Source of the DNA: Nematostella vectensis
Taxonomy: Eukaryota > Cnidaria > Anthozoa > Actiniaria > Edwardsiidae
Length of the DNA: 64,000 bases
Direction of reading: 5' to 3'
NCBI RefSeq assembly: GCF_932526225.1
Contig: NC_064035.1
Coordinates: 1,611,501-1,675,500, forward strand
Part shown: positions 33,660 through 47,200 of the stretch, one piece after another
Position numbering within the stretch: position 1 is the first letter of the stretch
Layout of the letters: each line of letters begins with the position of its first letter
Made by a program: the position numbers and the translations under genes
Notes under the pieces: model-generated
Databases searched by the model: none
Told to the model about the DNA's origin: nothing
The model's input: only the letters and a program-made list of their open reading frames with translations

Positions 33660-35560
33660 GGGGTCCCGCATTACTGAGTCACGCATTACTTGGTCACGCA
33701 GGGCTCGTAACTGGTGCATTTTCAGTGTGTCTTTCACGATTCCCTTTGCCACAGGGTCACCAAAGCGAGAGAGCATGCTATATACAGGCCCGTACCCAGG
33801 ATTTTTCTTGGGGGAGGGGAGGGGGCGTGCGAAATCTGAAAAAGTGGACCTAATATTTCTGGTGCAAGGGGGAGTGAGTTTTCTGATAAAAATCTGACCA
33901 CCCCCGAAAGAACATTTTGTATGCCTTTGCAGTATCTCCACGAGACGTTTATTGTCAGATTTGACTAAAATACAAGTCTGACTTATGGAATAATAACATA
34001 CCAGGGTGATCTAGCTTATGCTTTAAAGTTTTGTCTACAAATAGCACGTCTATTGAGGACCGAAAGTGGACTTTCGGCCGTTGTGTGTGTTCACCCCCCC
34101 CCCCCCCCCCCCCCCCTCCAAGGAATCCCCGAAACGAACCCTTAGAAATTGGGAAAATGGACATCGGACGATGGGGTCATTTTGGGGCCCGTAGAATCCC
34201 AGTCCGCCGGAATTTTAACCCTGGAATTTTATCGAAATGCAAGTGGTTACATTGATACTCTAAAGGAATCACAGAATACGAATCCTACCAAGTACTCCAG
34301 TTGATGGGATAGTCCGATCCCACCCTTCGGATTCGTTCGGCGCGCCTTCTGGCATCGTTTTGTGATCGGCCAGTGATCAAGCCTTGTCTTGGAAATCGAG
34401 GGAGGGAAGATTTGGTCCAATTAGATTAATTCTACGTTATTCGATTAAGCCTCGAGCACCAATAAACATACTTGAAATGCGGAATGTAGTTTAATCAGCA
34501 AAGAACCCGACAAAGTGATTGAGGAAATTACATTGCCTGAATCGCCGTCTACCCACCCCCAGCCCCTCGCCTCATTTAAAATGTATTGATGCTTGTCCCT
34601 TTACAGTACTGTGACTTTCCACGCCTTTCAAAGTGAAATCTGGTAGAACTTTCTTCCTATGAAGGAATCTATGACATGCCAGTGAAACGTACAACTCTCA
34701 TATATCGGGCGAAAACCGGAACAAGCCTTTCCACGAATTTCAAAGCGAAATGCGGTAAATCCCTCACATGTCAGGCAGGCGGAGGTAGCGACAACAACAA
34801 AAAAAACAAAAAGTTCCAACTAGTCCGTATCTAGTTGGGGCGGTTTGGGTTTCAGTGCCTTGTAGTCGATAAGCATAGAGGGTAAGCATAGAAGGGTCGA
34901 GGGGTATTTTGTGTTTGGGTCCCATCGAGCGAAGGAGAAGAGCCCGTATTTGCTATAAACTCACCAAACCACGGGGAAAAATCTGGATAAAGGCGACAAT
35001 GGGAGGTCAATTGGCTTTTTGAAAGGCGTTTGTTAGTTACAGATTGACTTGGTGTATAACGCCTCGCGATATACAGGTCGTATGTTGTTCGCTAACGAAG
35101 CATGAAGGCCATTTGGCGTTACGTACTAAACGAAGCGGCTAAGCGTCTGCTCTAGAAGCGGAACGACGAGCACCGGGCGAGTACAATAGGGTTAACAGGT
35201 GATCTTACAAAACGGTTCCGGGTGGCAATCGCCCTGGTCAACATCAAAGCCTTCACTCATGCTATAAAATGAGGGGTTATAACACGGAATACTAAATGCA
35301 TTAGAAAAATACAACAGATTTAAACAACGCGAAGTAAAATCAAACCATAGCTTTGACAAGAAGCACAGATAATTTCCTGGTATCATAGATTGTTTGGGAA
35401 TTTAAAATATTTAAATCTCATTTGTGGGCTGTGCGCATGCGTGCTTACTCAATGAGAACAATGAAGTACCAGGCGATAGCTGTGTCCTGAACAACAAAGA
35501 TGACAAAGGATTCTACAAGCGAGCACCACGTATCGATTGGTTAAAAATTAATTACCACCA
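33660..35560. other. Intergenic, SMARCD to minicollagen; dispersed-repeat remnants, no gene recognised
   Basis: At 33785-33850 GGCCCGTACCCAGGATTTTT followed by a G-rich tract looks like the end of a dispersed element, and a poly-C run lies near 34094-34116. Short ORFs are not recognisable. An NRF1-like GCGCATGCGTG is at about 35431-35441, 320 bp upstream of the minicollagen ATG. Confidence 0.45.
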
Positions 35561-35563
35561 TCG

Positions 35564-35570
35564 TATATAA
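35564..35570 (+). promoter_or_regulatory. TATA box of the minicollagen gene
   Basis: TATATAA sits about 25-30 bp upstream of a plausible start in TTTTCAAGTCACAATC (35585-35600). A short non-coding leader exon then ends at AAG|GTAGG (35623/35624). A strong TATA box fits a highly expressed, cell-type-specific gene. Confidence 0.6.
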
Positions 35571-35760
35571 CTTTACGTAGTGGTTTTCAAGTCACAATCT
35601 TAGAGCTGTCTCACGACTCAAAGGTAGGTTGCGAAAAAGAATGCAAAAAAAATTCATTAAAATATATCAGCAACATTTCTCTTAATTACTACAAAAAACA
35701 CGAAAGTTTATTAGTTAAAAAAATTAATCATTATATTTAACTTTCTTTTTGATTTTTTAG

Positions 35761-37308
35761 ATGGCGTCGAAACTCATCCTCGGAGTTTTGGCCTTGATGG
35801 TCGTCTCAACATACGCCCGGAGCAGTAAGTGTGGATTAACCCTTATCATAGTTTGAAAAGCCATTGAATGATCATTTTACTACCCAACGGAATTCCAAGT
35901 TTGACAAATTCCAAATTGTATTTGATTTTGTCCTCTTATAGCTTCATTGCATAATTAGATTTTTGATTGTCTATTTTGGGACATATACTACAAAAAAAAA
36001 ATCAAAAGATCATTTTATTATATTTCTGGTTTTCGCCATTAGCATTTAAAAACTTCAGTCCATCGGAATTCGAACAAAAGAGCAATTGGTCGATTCAGAG
36101 CTAGGTAATGTCTAAAATATTCCAAAATTCGTTATTTTTTGTTGTCATTTTTTGGTATCGGGAATTTTATTTTAAGAAATATTTTTTGGTGGCTAAAAGA
36201 ACTCCGTACAACTTGATGTGCGAGCTACGAAAACGCAGAAAAGAAACATACTATTTATATTTTCTTGAACACTGAAAAGCCACTGGCGTAAATCACAGTA
36301 GAATGAAATCCTACAAATCAGCCAAGAACTCTATCAAAAAGTTCATACTTTAAAATAGCACCAGTGGGATACCTGTGTAACCTGCTGGAAATGAATCATT
36401 ATACATGGTGGCAGCGGTGAATAATTTATTGTTGGAATATTGTAGCGGCCGTCGAACATAATATCATCGCAAAAGCGACACCGATTTATTTTCTATAAAA
36501 ACGATTAATAGAGAAAAAGTGAAAAAGAAAAATATGCAAAACCGTGTATTGAATACGACGCTAAAATACAATATAATACCACGCAGCACATTCGAAAAGT
36601 CAAACAAGTCAGCCGTGTAATATAGCTTTAAATCTTCTGGGTCCCTTCCTATGCTATTCCACAGAATATCGTAATATCGTAGAAGACTTTCTAGCTTTCT
36701 TTTTGCATTACTGTAGAAAACGTTATGTATCGTAAATTACAGTCATTACAGTCTATAATTTACGCTCTATGATATACACGGGGACTTGGACCCACTGCGA
36801 GATGGCCTCTGTGCCACGGCCTTCATCTTTTGTCAGTGTAGTTGCTGTTTCGACGTCCACCAATAGCCTATTTAATTTTTTTGGCCCAGTGTAATCTTCC
36901 ATGCATTGTTTTCTAATGTTAGATAAATCTTTCCCCACAGCATACAAACGCAGCGCCAAGGCATGTCCACCGGGATGCCCTAACTACTGCGCACCCGCCT
37001 GCCAGGTCTCCTGCTGTCTCCCTCCTCCTCCTCCACCCCCACCACCACCACCGCCACCACCACCACCACCAGAGCCAGCACGCCCCGGACCCCCAGGACC
37101 CTCTGGAAGACAAGGACCTCCCGGACCTGTCGGACCCATCGGACCAATGGGCGAGGCTGGACCACCAGGACCCCCTGGCCCACAGGGACCACCCGGACCT
37201 CCCGGAGAGCCTGCTCCACCACCACCACCCCCACCACCATGCCCAGCTATCTGCGCCCACACATGCGTGCCAAGCTGCCCCTCGGGATGCTGCGCTGGCA
37301 GAAGATAA
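35761..37308 (+). CDS. Minicollagen (nematocyst capsule wall collagen)
   Basis: Structural protein of the nematocyst capsule wall, made in the secretory pathway of stinging cells and cross-linked by disulfide reshuffling of its Cys-rich domains. Coding exons 35761-35824 and 36941-37308; 143 aa. Signal peptide 1-19 or so, then a short propeptide ending in Lys24-Arg25. N-terminal Cys-rich domain 30-47 ([18 protein letters not shown]), 17 prolines 49-65, 14 Gly-X-Y triplets 71-112, 8 prolines 114-121, C-terminal Cys-rich domain 122-139 ([18 protein letters not shown]), ending AGRR. Both Cys domains have the canonical C-x3-C-x3-C-x3-C-x3-CC spacing, as in group 1 (NCol-1-like) minicollagens. A 5' UTR intron ends immediately before the ATG (TTTTTTAG|ATG). 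Confidence 0.97.
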
Positions 37309-37745
37309 ACTCCTCTACGACGGTCTACTACCAACGCCGTCTAAACATAACGTCGTTTTTTTTAATTGAAGTTATTTTGTTTTGTACAAAAAGAGCGAGG
37401 ACGAAGAGGAGAAAACTTTGTTGATTTATTTGTTGTTTTATGCTGAAGGCGAACTGAGATATTTTGTTTATTTTTCTGTTACTCTGTGGCCACAGATGTT
37501 TTTTTTTGAGTCTCACTGAATTATATCTATCACATTTCATTCACAACTAATATTAATCCTGACACAAATCGAGAGTATACATGTATGTTACTTGTAAAGG
37601 CGAGAAGAGTCGACTTTGTATTAAAAGTTACAAGCTGAAATGAAGCGTTTGTCTGTTTACAATATAGGCATACACATCTAATCCAAAAAAGTCAGTGCAG
37701 ATGGCGAATGGAACCTTGGAACATGAATATTTCTTCCAGATGCAT

Positions 37746-37751
37746 AATAAA
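37746..37751 (+). terminator. AATAAA downstream of minicollagen
   Basis: AATAAA 440 bp past the stop codon. An earlier ATTAAA at 37620 could give a shorter 3' UTR. Confidence 0.45.
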
Positions 37752-38209
37752 TATGCATTAATCGTAAGATTACCCATTTAATGTAATTAATGCATGGTTC
37801 TGACATCACTGAAGCTTATTCATGACCTTTGTCCTCACAATATTACCCATAAGCACCTTTCGGCCGTAGAACTGCCATACGCCACTTGCCATTCGCCTTT
37901 TGCACTGACGTTTTTAAAACGGAAGGTCACAAGAAAATGGTCCGGCATCATTTTCTACAGGCCTTCACGATTATCGTTCATCCATAAGAACAGTTTGAAA
38001 ATCAAAACCCAGAAGTACAGAAGTCCCAATAACCAATCAAAGTCATGGGTTTACTAGGTGACCACTGCAAGGTGGGAAGATAGCCCATGTGCCACGTGAC
38101 ACTATTTTCATCACAAGACATAAGAGGCAACTTTCGTCGTCAAATTTTTACTCAAAACGCGGACAAAGGCAGAAAATTTTCATGAATCAAGTAAAATATC
38201 ATCATCGTC
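37752..38209. other. Convergent intergenic gap between minicollagen and CCDC93
   Basis: Only about 450 bp lie between the minicollagen AATAAA and the CCDC93 stop. It must contain the CCDC93 3' UTR (minus strand). A minus-strand ATTAAA at 37777-37782 is a candidate signal, placing the two 3' ends nearly together. Confidence 0.4.
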
Positions 38210-41200
38210 TTACTGCTGGATTTTTAAACTCTTCAGTTGTGAAAGAAGTATCTCGTTCTTCCGACATTCCTGAGGAAAATAAAAATGTATTTCAGAAGAC
38301 TGGAAGGCAAAGGCAAATGATTGCTATGGATGGTGAATGATAGCTAAGGGAGGACGGGATAGATAGGGATAGGGGGTGATAGCTAAGGGTGGGCGGATGA
38401 TAGCGAAGGGTGGTGAGTGATATCTAGGCACGGTAGGTGATATCAAGGGTTGGAGAGGTGATTTGTACGTACCTCAGTGAATTCCTTGACTGTTTTGTAG
38501 TAAAGCCGCTGATTCTCCACAAGATCAAGGTACTTGTCATTGAGAGCATCTCTTCTCTGCTTCTCGCTCAGTTTCCTCTTGTCTACCTGATAATACGAGA
38601 GCCATAATAACGGTCATCATCAATAACGTCACTACCACCACAACGATGATCATCATCATTACCACCACACAACCATCACCATCATTATAATCACCACCAC
38701 AACCATCATCACCACCATTACCATCACAACTATTATCATTGTCACTACCACAACCATCGCCGTCGTCGTCGCCGCCGTCGTCGTCCTCGTCCTCGTCATT
38801 ATCACCACAACAATTGTCGTCCTAAACGACATACCGCCATTACCATTACCACCATAATCATCACCGGGACCACATAGCCACCACCATCATAGTTCATCAT
38901 CATAATCTTAATCACGACTATTATAATAATCAGTCATCACTAGCAATATCTCACAACCATCATACATTGATAATTTGACATTACTCACTTTGTCTTTATT
39001 CCCAACGACACCTTTGACGATCTGATCAAACTGGCTCAGGAACTGTTCCTTGTTAGCAGGTGATGACATGGCTCTGAAAATTATTAGAGCAAGAGTGCTT
39101 AGAATGTATACAAAATATAAAAAGTGCACCCAAAATACTCAAACAGGTCTTTGTTAAAATATTTGGTGCCAAACAAACTTTTAACAACAGTTTAGACATA
39201 ACAATTGTAACAGTATTTCAGCAAACTTACTGTTCAAAATTATCATGGATGGAATTGAGAAGATTTGCCTGTAACACAAAAACACCAAAGATCAGATAAA
39301 TGATAAGGAAAGCAAGAGCCAGACATTGTGCCGTGAGGTCAAAGGCTGTTGGTTACAGTATACAAGGGGGAAATGGTATTGGGGAACTTGTGATTGGCTG
39401 CCAAATGGCATTGAGTGTTACATGGTATTGGGTGTCACATGGTGCTAGGTGTCACATGGAGTTGGGTGTCACATGGAGTTGGGTGTCACATGGTGCTAGG
39501 TGTCACATGGAGTTGGGTCTCACATGGAGTTGGGTGTCACATGGAGTTGGGTGTCACATGGAGTTGGGTCTCACATGGAGTTGGGTGTCACATGGAGTTG
39601 GGTGTCACATGGAGTTGGGTGTCACATGGAGTTGGGTGTCACATGGAGTTGGCTGTCACATGGAGTTGGGTGTTACATGGAGTTGGCTGTCACATGGAGT
39701 TGGCTGTCACATGGAGTTGGCTGTCACATGGAGTTGGGTCTCACATGGAGTTGGGTGTCACATGGAGTTGGGTCTCACATGGAGTTGGGTGTCACATGGA
39801 GTTGGCTGTCACATGGAGTTGGGTGTCACATGGAGTTGGGTGTCACATGGAGTTGGGTGTCACATGGAGTTGGGTGTCACATGGAGTTGGGTGTCACATG
39901 GAGTTGGGTCTCACATGGAGTTGGGTGTCACATGGAGTTGGGTGTCACATGGAGTTGGCTGTCACATGGAGTTGGCTGTCACATGGAGTTGGCTGTCACA
40001 TGGCATTGAGTGTTACATGGTATTGGGTGTCACATGGAGTTGGGTGTCACATGGAGTTGGGTGTCACATGGAGTTGGGTCTCACATGGAGTTGGGTGTCA
40101 CATGGTGCTGGGTCTCATATGGAGTTGGCTGTCACATGGAGTTGGGTGTCACATGGAGTTGGGTGTCACATGGAGTTGGGTGTCACATGGAGTTGGCTGT
40201 CACATGGAGTTGGGTGTCACATGGCATTGAGTGTTACATGGTATTGGGTGTTACATGGTATTGGGTGTCATATGGAGTTGGCTGTCACATGGTGCTGGGT
40301 CTCACATGGAGTTGGGTGTCACATGGAGTTGGGTGTCACATGGAGTTGGGTGTCACATGGAGTTGGGTGTCACATGGAGTTGGCTGTCACATGGAGTTGG
40401 GTGTCACATGGAGTTGGGTGTCACATGGAGTTGGGTGTCACATGGTATTGGGTGTTACATGGTATTGGGTGTCACATGGAGTTGGCTGTCACATGGAGTT
40501 GGGTGTCACATGGTGCTGGGTCTCACATGGAGTTGGGTGTCATATGGTGCTGGGTGTCACATGGAGCTGGGTGTCACATGGTGCTGGGTGTCACATGGAG
40601 TTGGGTGTCATATGGTGCTGGGTGTCACATGGAGTTGGGTGTCACATGGTGCTGGGTGTCACATGGAGTTGGGTGTCATATGGTGCTGGGTGTCACACGG
40701 AGTTGGGTGTCACATGGTGCTGGGTGTCACATGGAGTTGGGTGTTACATGGAGCTGAGTGTCATATATTGTTGAGTGTCATGTGGTGTTGGTTTTCATAT
40801 AATGCTGGGTGTCACATGGTGCTGGGTGTCACATGGAGTTGGGTGTCACATGGAGCTGGGTCGTATATTGTTGAGTGTCATGTGGTGTTGGTTTTCATAT
40901 AATGCTGGGTGTCACATGGTGCTGGGTGTCACATGGTGCTGGGTGTCACATGGTGCTGGGTGTCACATGGTGCTGGGTGTCACATGGAGTTGGGTGTCAC
41001 ATGGAGCTGGGTCGTATATTGTTGAGTGTCACATGGTGCTGGGTGTCACATGGTGCTGGGTGTGACATGGTGCTGGGTGTCACATGGTGCTGGGTGTCAC
41101 ATGGTGCTGGGTGTCACATGGTGCTGGGTGTCACATGGAGTTGGGTGTCACATGGAGCTGGGTCGTATATTGTTGAGTGTCATGTGGTGTTGGTTTTCAT

Positions 41201-44200
41201 ATAATGCTGGGTGTCACATGGTGCTGGGTGTCACATGGAGATGGGTCGTATATTGTTGAGTGTCATGTGGTGTTGGTTTTCATATAATGCTGGGTGTCTA
41301 GGTAATAGGTGTCGTATAGAGTTGAGTATCACATGGTGTCAGGTGTCATATATTGTTAGGTGTCACATAATAGTGTCAGATGGAGTTGGGTGCCATAGTT
41401 TTGGGTGTTACATGGAGTTGGGGGTCACAGTGGCATTTATATGAACCCCACATAAGGTGAAAAAATTCTCGATTATCGGGTCTTTTCTGGTAATGGGCCT
41501 GTCCACTATTGTAATATGGGAAGCATGTGTGGATTTAGTGCTTACCTCTTTTCCAAGGTAGAGTTTAGAGTCGTCTAAAGTGTTATAAAGAGTGAAGAAC
41601 TGCTTGGTCTCCTTGTGAGTGGCAGCCACTGAAAGCCAATTATAATTTATTATGTAGAGTGAGGCAAATATCGGTGATTTTCACCAATGCTTAATGGAGG
41701 TTTTTCTTCATGAACTTTCAGTGAAGAATTCAAATTCTGGACACTGAAAAGTGACCGTAATATTAAGGGTGTCCATGAGACACTCTTGACTATAAGAAAG
41801 ATCCACCATTGTCGTGCCTTGGTTATAAAGGGTGTCCATAAGACACCCTTGACTATAAGAAAGATTCATCATTGTCGTACCTTGGTTATAAAGCTCCACA
41901 AAGCGTCGCTGATACTGTGTGAGCTCAGCACGGGACGGTACTTCATCTATCTTACGCTGGAGGCCGGCAATCTCGCGATTCTTGCGTGCCTGACGCACCA
42001 ATGATACATTGTTATCTGTGTAAACACTCAGAAAAGGATGGGAGGGGAGGGGAAACAGGTCAAATTACAAGAGCAATAACCAGAAAATGCACCTCAGAAA
42101 AGCGACAGATCACCCGAGACATTTTGGTACACACACTTTAACTTAAGTTCAACTAAATTCATCCCTAACAGAACAAGCGTGTGAAAGGTTAAACAAGGAA
42201 ATACAAACCAACATAAAAATATTTACATTTTTGCTGTTTTCAACAAAAGACCAATTCCATAGTAAAGCCTACCACCTCTGTTTCAGATGTTACATAGGTT
42301 TTTGAGGTAAATCATTAGAACTGAAGCTCAGTCATTTGCCCATTTTAATAGCTAGTATTGCTTTTGGAAGGTTTTGTTGAGGATAGAGAAAGTAAATGAA
42401 AATCCAAATCAAGCATATGCGCAGTTGAAAGTTTTTATATTGACAATTGTGCAATTTAACTGCAATAAATTATTTTTAGCATGGCTCCCTTTGTGTTTCA
42501 TGGATGATGTCCATTCCAAAAAATAGGAATACAAATTAGCTTATAAAATGATGGTTTCAGGTGATATTCCAGAAGGTCCCTCTGCCTGATAACACACACT
42601 CGCCCATACAACCTTGTGGAAGGTTTGCAAAATTCTAGATGGCCTTAGCGCTAAAATTTGCACTTACCAGAAGCAGGCGAATTTTTTGTAGCTTCGCTTT
42701 GTCTGCCTCATACTGGTTGTTGATAAGCTCCATCCGTTCCTATGGAAATATCATACATTCTGAACAACAGTGTACAATGAAACAATGCGTAAGGTAAAGA
42801 CACCAAACTACATGAAATTCTGTTTGTCTGGCAGTTATGTACACATGTCAAGGTAGTCCCCACCAGCTTGTTTTCCAAGCATTGTGTCTCTTAGGTACCT
42901 TGTCTTCACTGTCTTCGGCCCCTCCTTCTGACTTGAGCTTTGCTATATTTTCCTGAAGACGATTCATTTCCTCCTGGTAATCAAACCATCAAACAAATCA
43001 ACAGACCAATCAATTGATCAATCAATCAATCGATCAATCAATGAATTGATTAAAATCAATCAAACAAAACACAAAACAAATAAATGAAAATTTGGACAAA
43101 AAATAATTCACCAAATTTGTAATGACATGAACCCCTAGTTGTATGACATACAGTGGACTGTCACCCTAGCTGTATGACATAGAGTGTACTGTCACCCTAG
43201 TTGTATGACATACAGTTGACTGTCACCCTAGTTGTATGACATACAGTGTACTGTACCCCTAGTTGTATGACATACAGTGTACTGTACCCCTAGTTGTATG
43301 ACATACAGTGTACTGTACCCCTAGTTGTATGACATACAGTGGACTGTACCCCTAGTTGTATGACATACAGTGTACTGTCACCCTAGTTGTATGACATACA
43401 GTGGACTGTACCCCTAGTTGTATGACATACAGTGTACTGTACCCCTAGTTGTATGACATACAGTGTACTGTACCCCTAGTTGTATGACATACAGTGTACT
43501 GTACCCCTAGTTGTATGACATACAGTGGACTGTACCCCTAGTTGTATGACATACAGTGTACTGTACCCCTAGTTGTATGACATACAGTGGACTGTACCCC
43601 TAGTTGTATGACATACAGTGTACTGTACCCCTAGTTGTATGACATACAGTGGACTGTCACCCTAGTTGTATGGCATACAGTGTACTGTACCCTTAGTTGT
43701 ATGACATACAGTGTACTGTACCCCTAGTTGTATGACATACAGTGGACTGTACCCCTAGTTGTATGACATACAGTGTACTGTACCCCTAGTTGTATGGCAT
43801 ACAGTGTACTGTACCCCTAGTTGTACCGCATACAGTGTACTGTACCCCTAGTTGTATGACATACAGTGTACTGTACCCCTAGTTGTATGACATACAGTGG
43901 ACTGTCACCCTAGTTGTATGACATACAGTGGACTGTCACCCTAGTTGTATGACATACAGTGTACTGTACCCCTAGTTGTATGACATACAGTGTACTGTAC
44001 CCCTAGTTGTATGACATACAGTGGACTGTACCCCTAGTTGTATGACATACAGTGTACTGTACCCCTAGTTGTATGACATACAGTGTACTGTACCCCTAGT
44101 TGTATGACATACAGTGTACTGTACCCCTAGTTGTATGACATACAGTGTACTGTACCCCTAGTTGTATGACATACAGTGTACTGTACCCCTAGTTGTATGA

Positions 44201-47200
44201 CATACAGTGGACTGTACCCCTAGTTGTATGACATACAGTGGACTGTCACCCTAGTTATACGACATACAGTGGACTGTACCCCTAGTTGTATGACATACAG
44301 TGTACTGTACCCCTAGTTGTATGACATACAGTGGACTGTCACCCTAGTTGTATGGCATACAGTGTACTGTACCCCTAGTTGTATGACATACAGTGGACTG
44401 TCACCCCTAGTTGTATGACATACAGTGGACTGTACCCCTAGTTGTATGACATACAGTGGACTGTACCCCTAGTTGTATGACATACAGTGTACTGTCACCC
44501 TAGTTGTATGACATACAGTGTACTGTACCCCTAGTTGTATGACATACAGTGTACTGTACCCCTAGTTGTATGGCATACAGTGTACTGTACCCCTAGTTGT
44601 ATGACATACAGTGTACTGTCACCCTAGTTGTATGACATACAGTGGACTGTCACCCTAGTTGTATGACATACAGTGGACTGTCACCCTAGTTGTATGAGAC
44701 AGTGTACTGTACCCCTAGTTGTATGACATACAGTGTACTGTACCCCTAGTTGTATGACATACAGTGTACTGTACCCCTAGTTGTATGACATACAATGTAC
44801 TGTACCCCTAGTTGTATGACATACAGTGTACTGTACCCCTAGTTGTATGACATACAGTGTACTGTACCCCTAGTTGTATGACATACAGTGTACTGTACCC
44901 CTAGTTGTATGGCATACAGTGGACTGTCACCCTAGTTATACGACATACAGTGGACTGTCACCCTAGTTGTATGACATACAGTGGACTGTACCCCTAGTTG
45001 TATGACATACAGTGGACTGTACCCCTAGTTGTATGACATACAGTGGACTGTCACCCTAGTTGTATGACATACAGTGTACTGTACCCCTAGTTGTATGACA
45101 TACAGTGTACTGTCACCCTAGTTGTATGACATACAGTGGACTGTCACCCTAGTTGTATGAAATACAGTGTACTGTACCCCTAGTTGAATGACATACAGTG
45201 TACTGTACCCCTAGTTGTATGACATACAGTGTACTGTACCCCTAGTTGTATGACATACAGTGTACTGTACCCCTAGTTGTATGACATACAGTGTACTGTA
45301 CCCCTAGTTGTATGACATACAGTGTACTGTACCCCTAGTTGTATGGCATACAGTGGGCTGTCACCCTAGTTGTATGACATACAGTGTACTGTACCCCTAG
45401 TTGTATGACATACAGTGTACTGTACCCCTAGTTGTATGACATACAGTGTACTGTACCCCTAGTTGTATGGCATACAGTTTACTGTGCCCCTAGTTGTATG
45501 ACACACAGTGCACTGTCACCCTAGTTGTATGACATACAGTGGACTGTACCCCTAGTTGTATGACATACAGTGGACTGTCACCCTAGTTGTATGACATACA
45601 GTGTACTGTACCCCTAGTTGTATGGCATACAGTGTACTGTACCCCTAGTTGTATGACATACAGTGTACTGTCACCCTAGTTGTATGGCATACAGTTTACT
45701 GTGCCCCTAGTTGTATGACATACAGTGCACTGTCACCCTAGTTGTATGACATACAGTGTACTGTACCCCTAGTTGTATGACATACAGTGGACTGTCACCC
45801 TAGTTGTATGACATACAGTGTACTGTACCCCTAGTTGTATGACATACAGTGGACTGTCACCCAGTGTACTGTCACCCTAGTTGTATGACATACAGTGTAC
45901 TGTCACCCTAGTTGTATGACATACAGTGTACTGTACCCCTAGTTGTATGACATACAGTGTACTGTCACCCTAGTTGTATGACATACAGTGGACTGTACCC
46001 CTAGTTGTATGACATACAGTGTACTGTACCCCTAGTTGTATGACATACAGTGTACTGTCACCCTAGTTGTATGACATACAGTGGACTGTACCCCTAGTTG
46101 TATGACATACAGTGGACTGTACCCCTAGTTGTATGACATACAGTGTACTGTCACCCTAGTTGTATGACATACAGTGGACTGTCACCCTAGTTGTATGACA
46201 TACAGTGTACTGTCACCCAGTGTACTGTCACCCTAGTTGTATGACATACAGTGTACTGTACCCCTAGTTGTATGACATACAGTGTACTGTCACCCTAGTT
46301 GTATGACATACAGTGGACTGTACCCCTAGTTGTATGACATACAGTGTACTGTAGCCCTAGTTGTATGACATACAGTGGACTGTACCCCTAGTTGTATGAC
46401 ATACAGTGGACTGTCACCCTAGTTGTATGACATACAGTGTACTGTACCCCTAGTTGTATGACATACAGTGTACTGTCACCCTAGTTGAATGACATACAGT
46501 GTACTGTCACCCTAGTTGTATGACATACAGTGGACTGTACCCCTAGTTGTATGACATACAGTGGACTGTCACCCTAGTTGTATGACATACAATGTACTGT
46601 ACCCCTAGTTGTATGACATACAGTGGACTGTACCCCTAGTTGTATGACATACAGTGTACTGTACCCCTAGTTGTATGACATACAGTGGACTGTCACCCTA
46701 GTTGTATGACATACAGTGTACTGTACCCCTAGTTGTATGACATACAGTGTACTGTCACCCTAGTTGTATGACATACAGTGGACTGTCACCCCTAGTTGTA
46801 TGACATTCAGTGTACTGTACCCCTAGTTGTATGACATACAGTGTACTGTCACCCTAGTTGAATGACATACAGTGTACTGTACCCCTAGTTGTTTGACATA
46901 CAGTGTACTGTACCCCTAGTTGTATGACATACAGTGTACTGTACCCCTAGTTGTATGACATACAGTTTACTGTCACCGTAGTTGAATGACATACAGTGGA
47001 CTGTACCCCTAGTTGTATGACATACAGTGGACTGTACCCCTAGTTGTATGACATACAGTGGACTGTCACCCTAGTTGTATGACATACAATGTACTGTACC
47101 CCTAGTTGTATGACATACAGTGGACTGTACCCCTAGTTGTATGACATACAGTGTACTGTACCCCTAGTTGTATGACATACAGTGGACTGTCACCCTAGTT

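Noticed and set aside
33627-33941. 104-codon minus-strand ORF
   Set aside because: Covers a dispersed G-rich repeat end and the 3' edge of the SMARCD array; no family resemblance.
36919-37334. Minus-strand Gly/Trp/Val-rich ORFs
   Set aside because: Antisense of minicollagen proline and Gly-X-Y codons.
39300-41444. Very long ORFs (up to 485 codons) in three overlapping frames with Trp/His/Gly-rich 17-residue repeats
   Set aside because: A stop-free 17 bp minisatellite is open in all frames by arithmetic; it lies inside a CCDC93 intron on the other strand.
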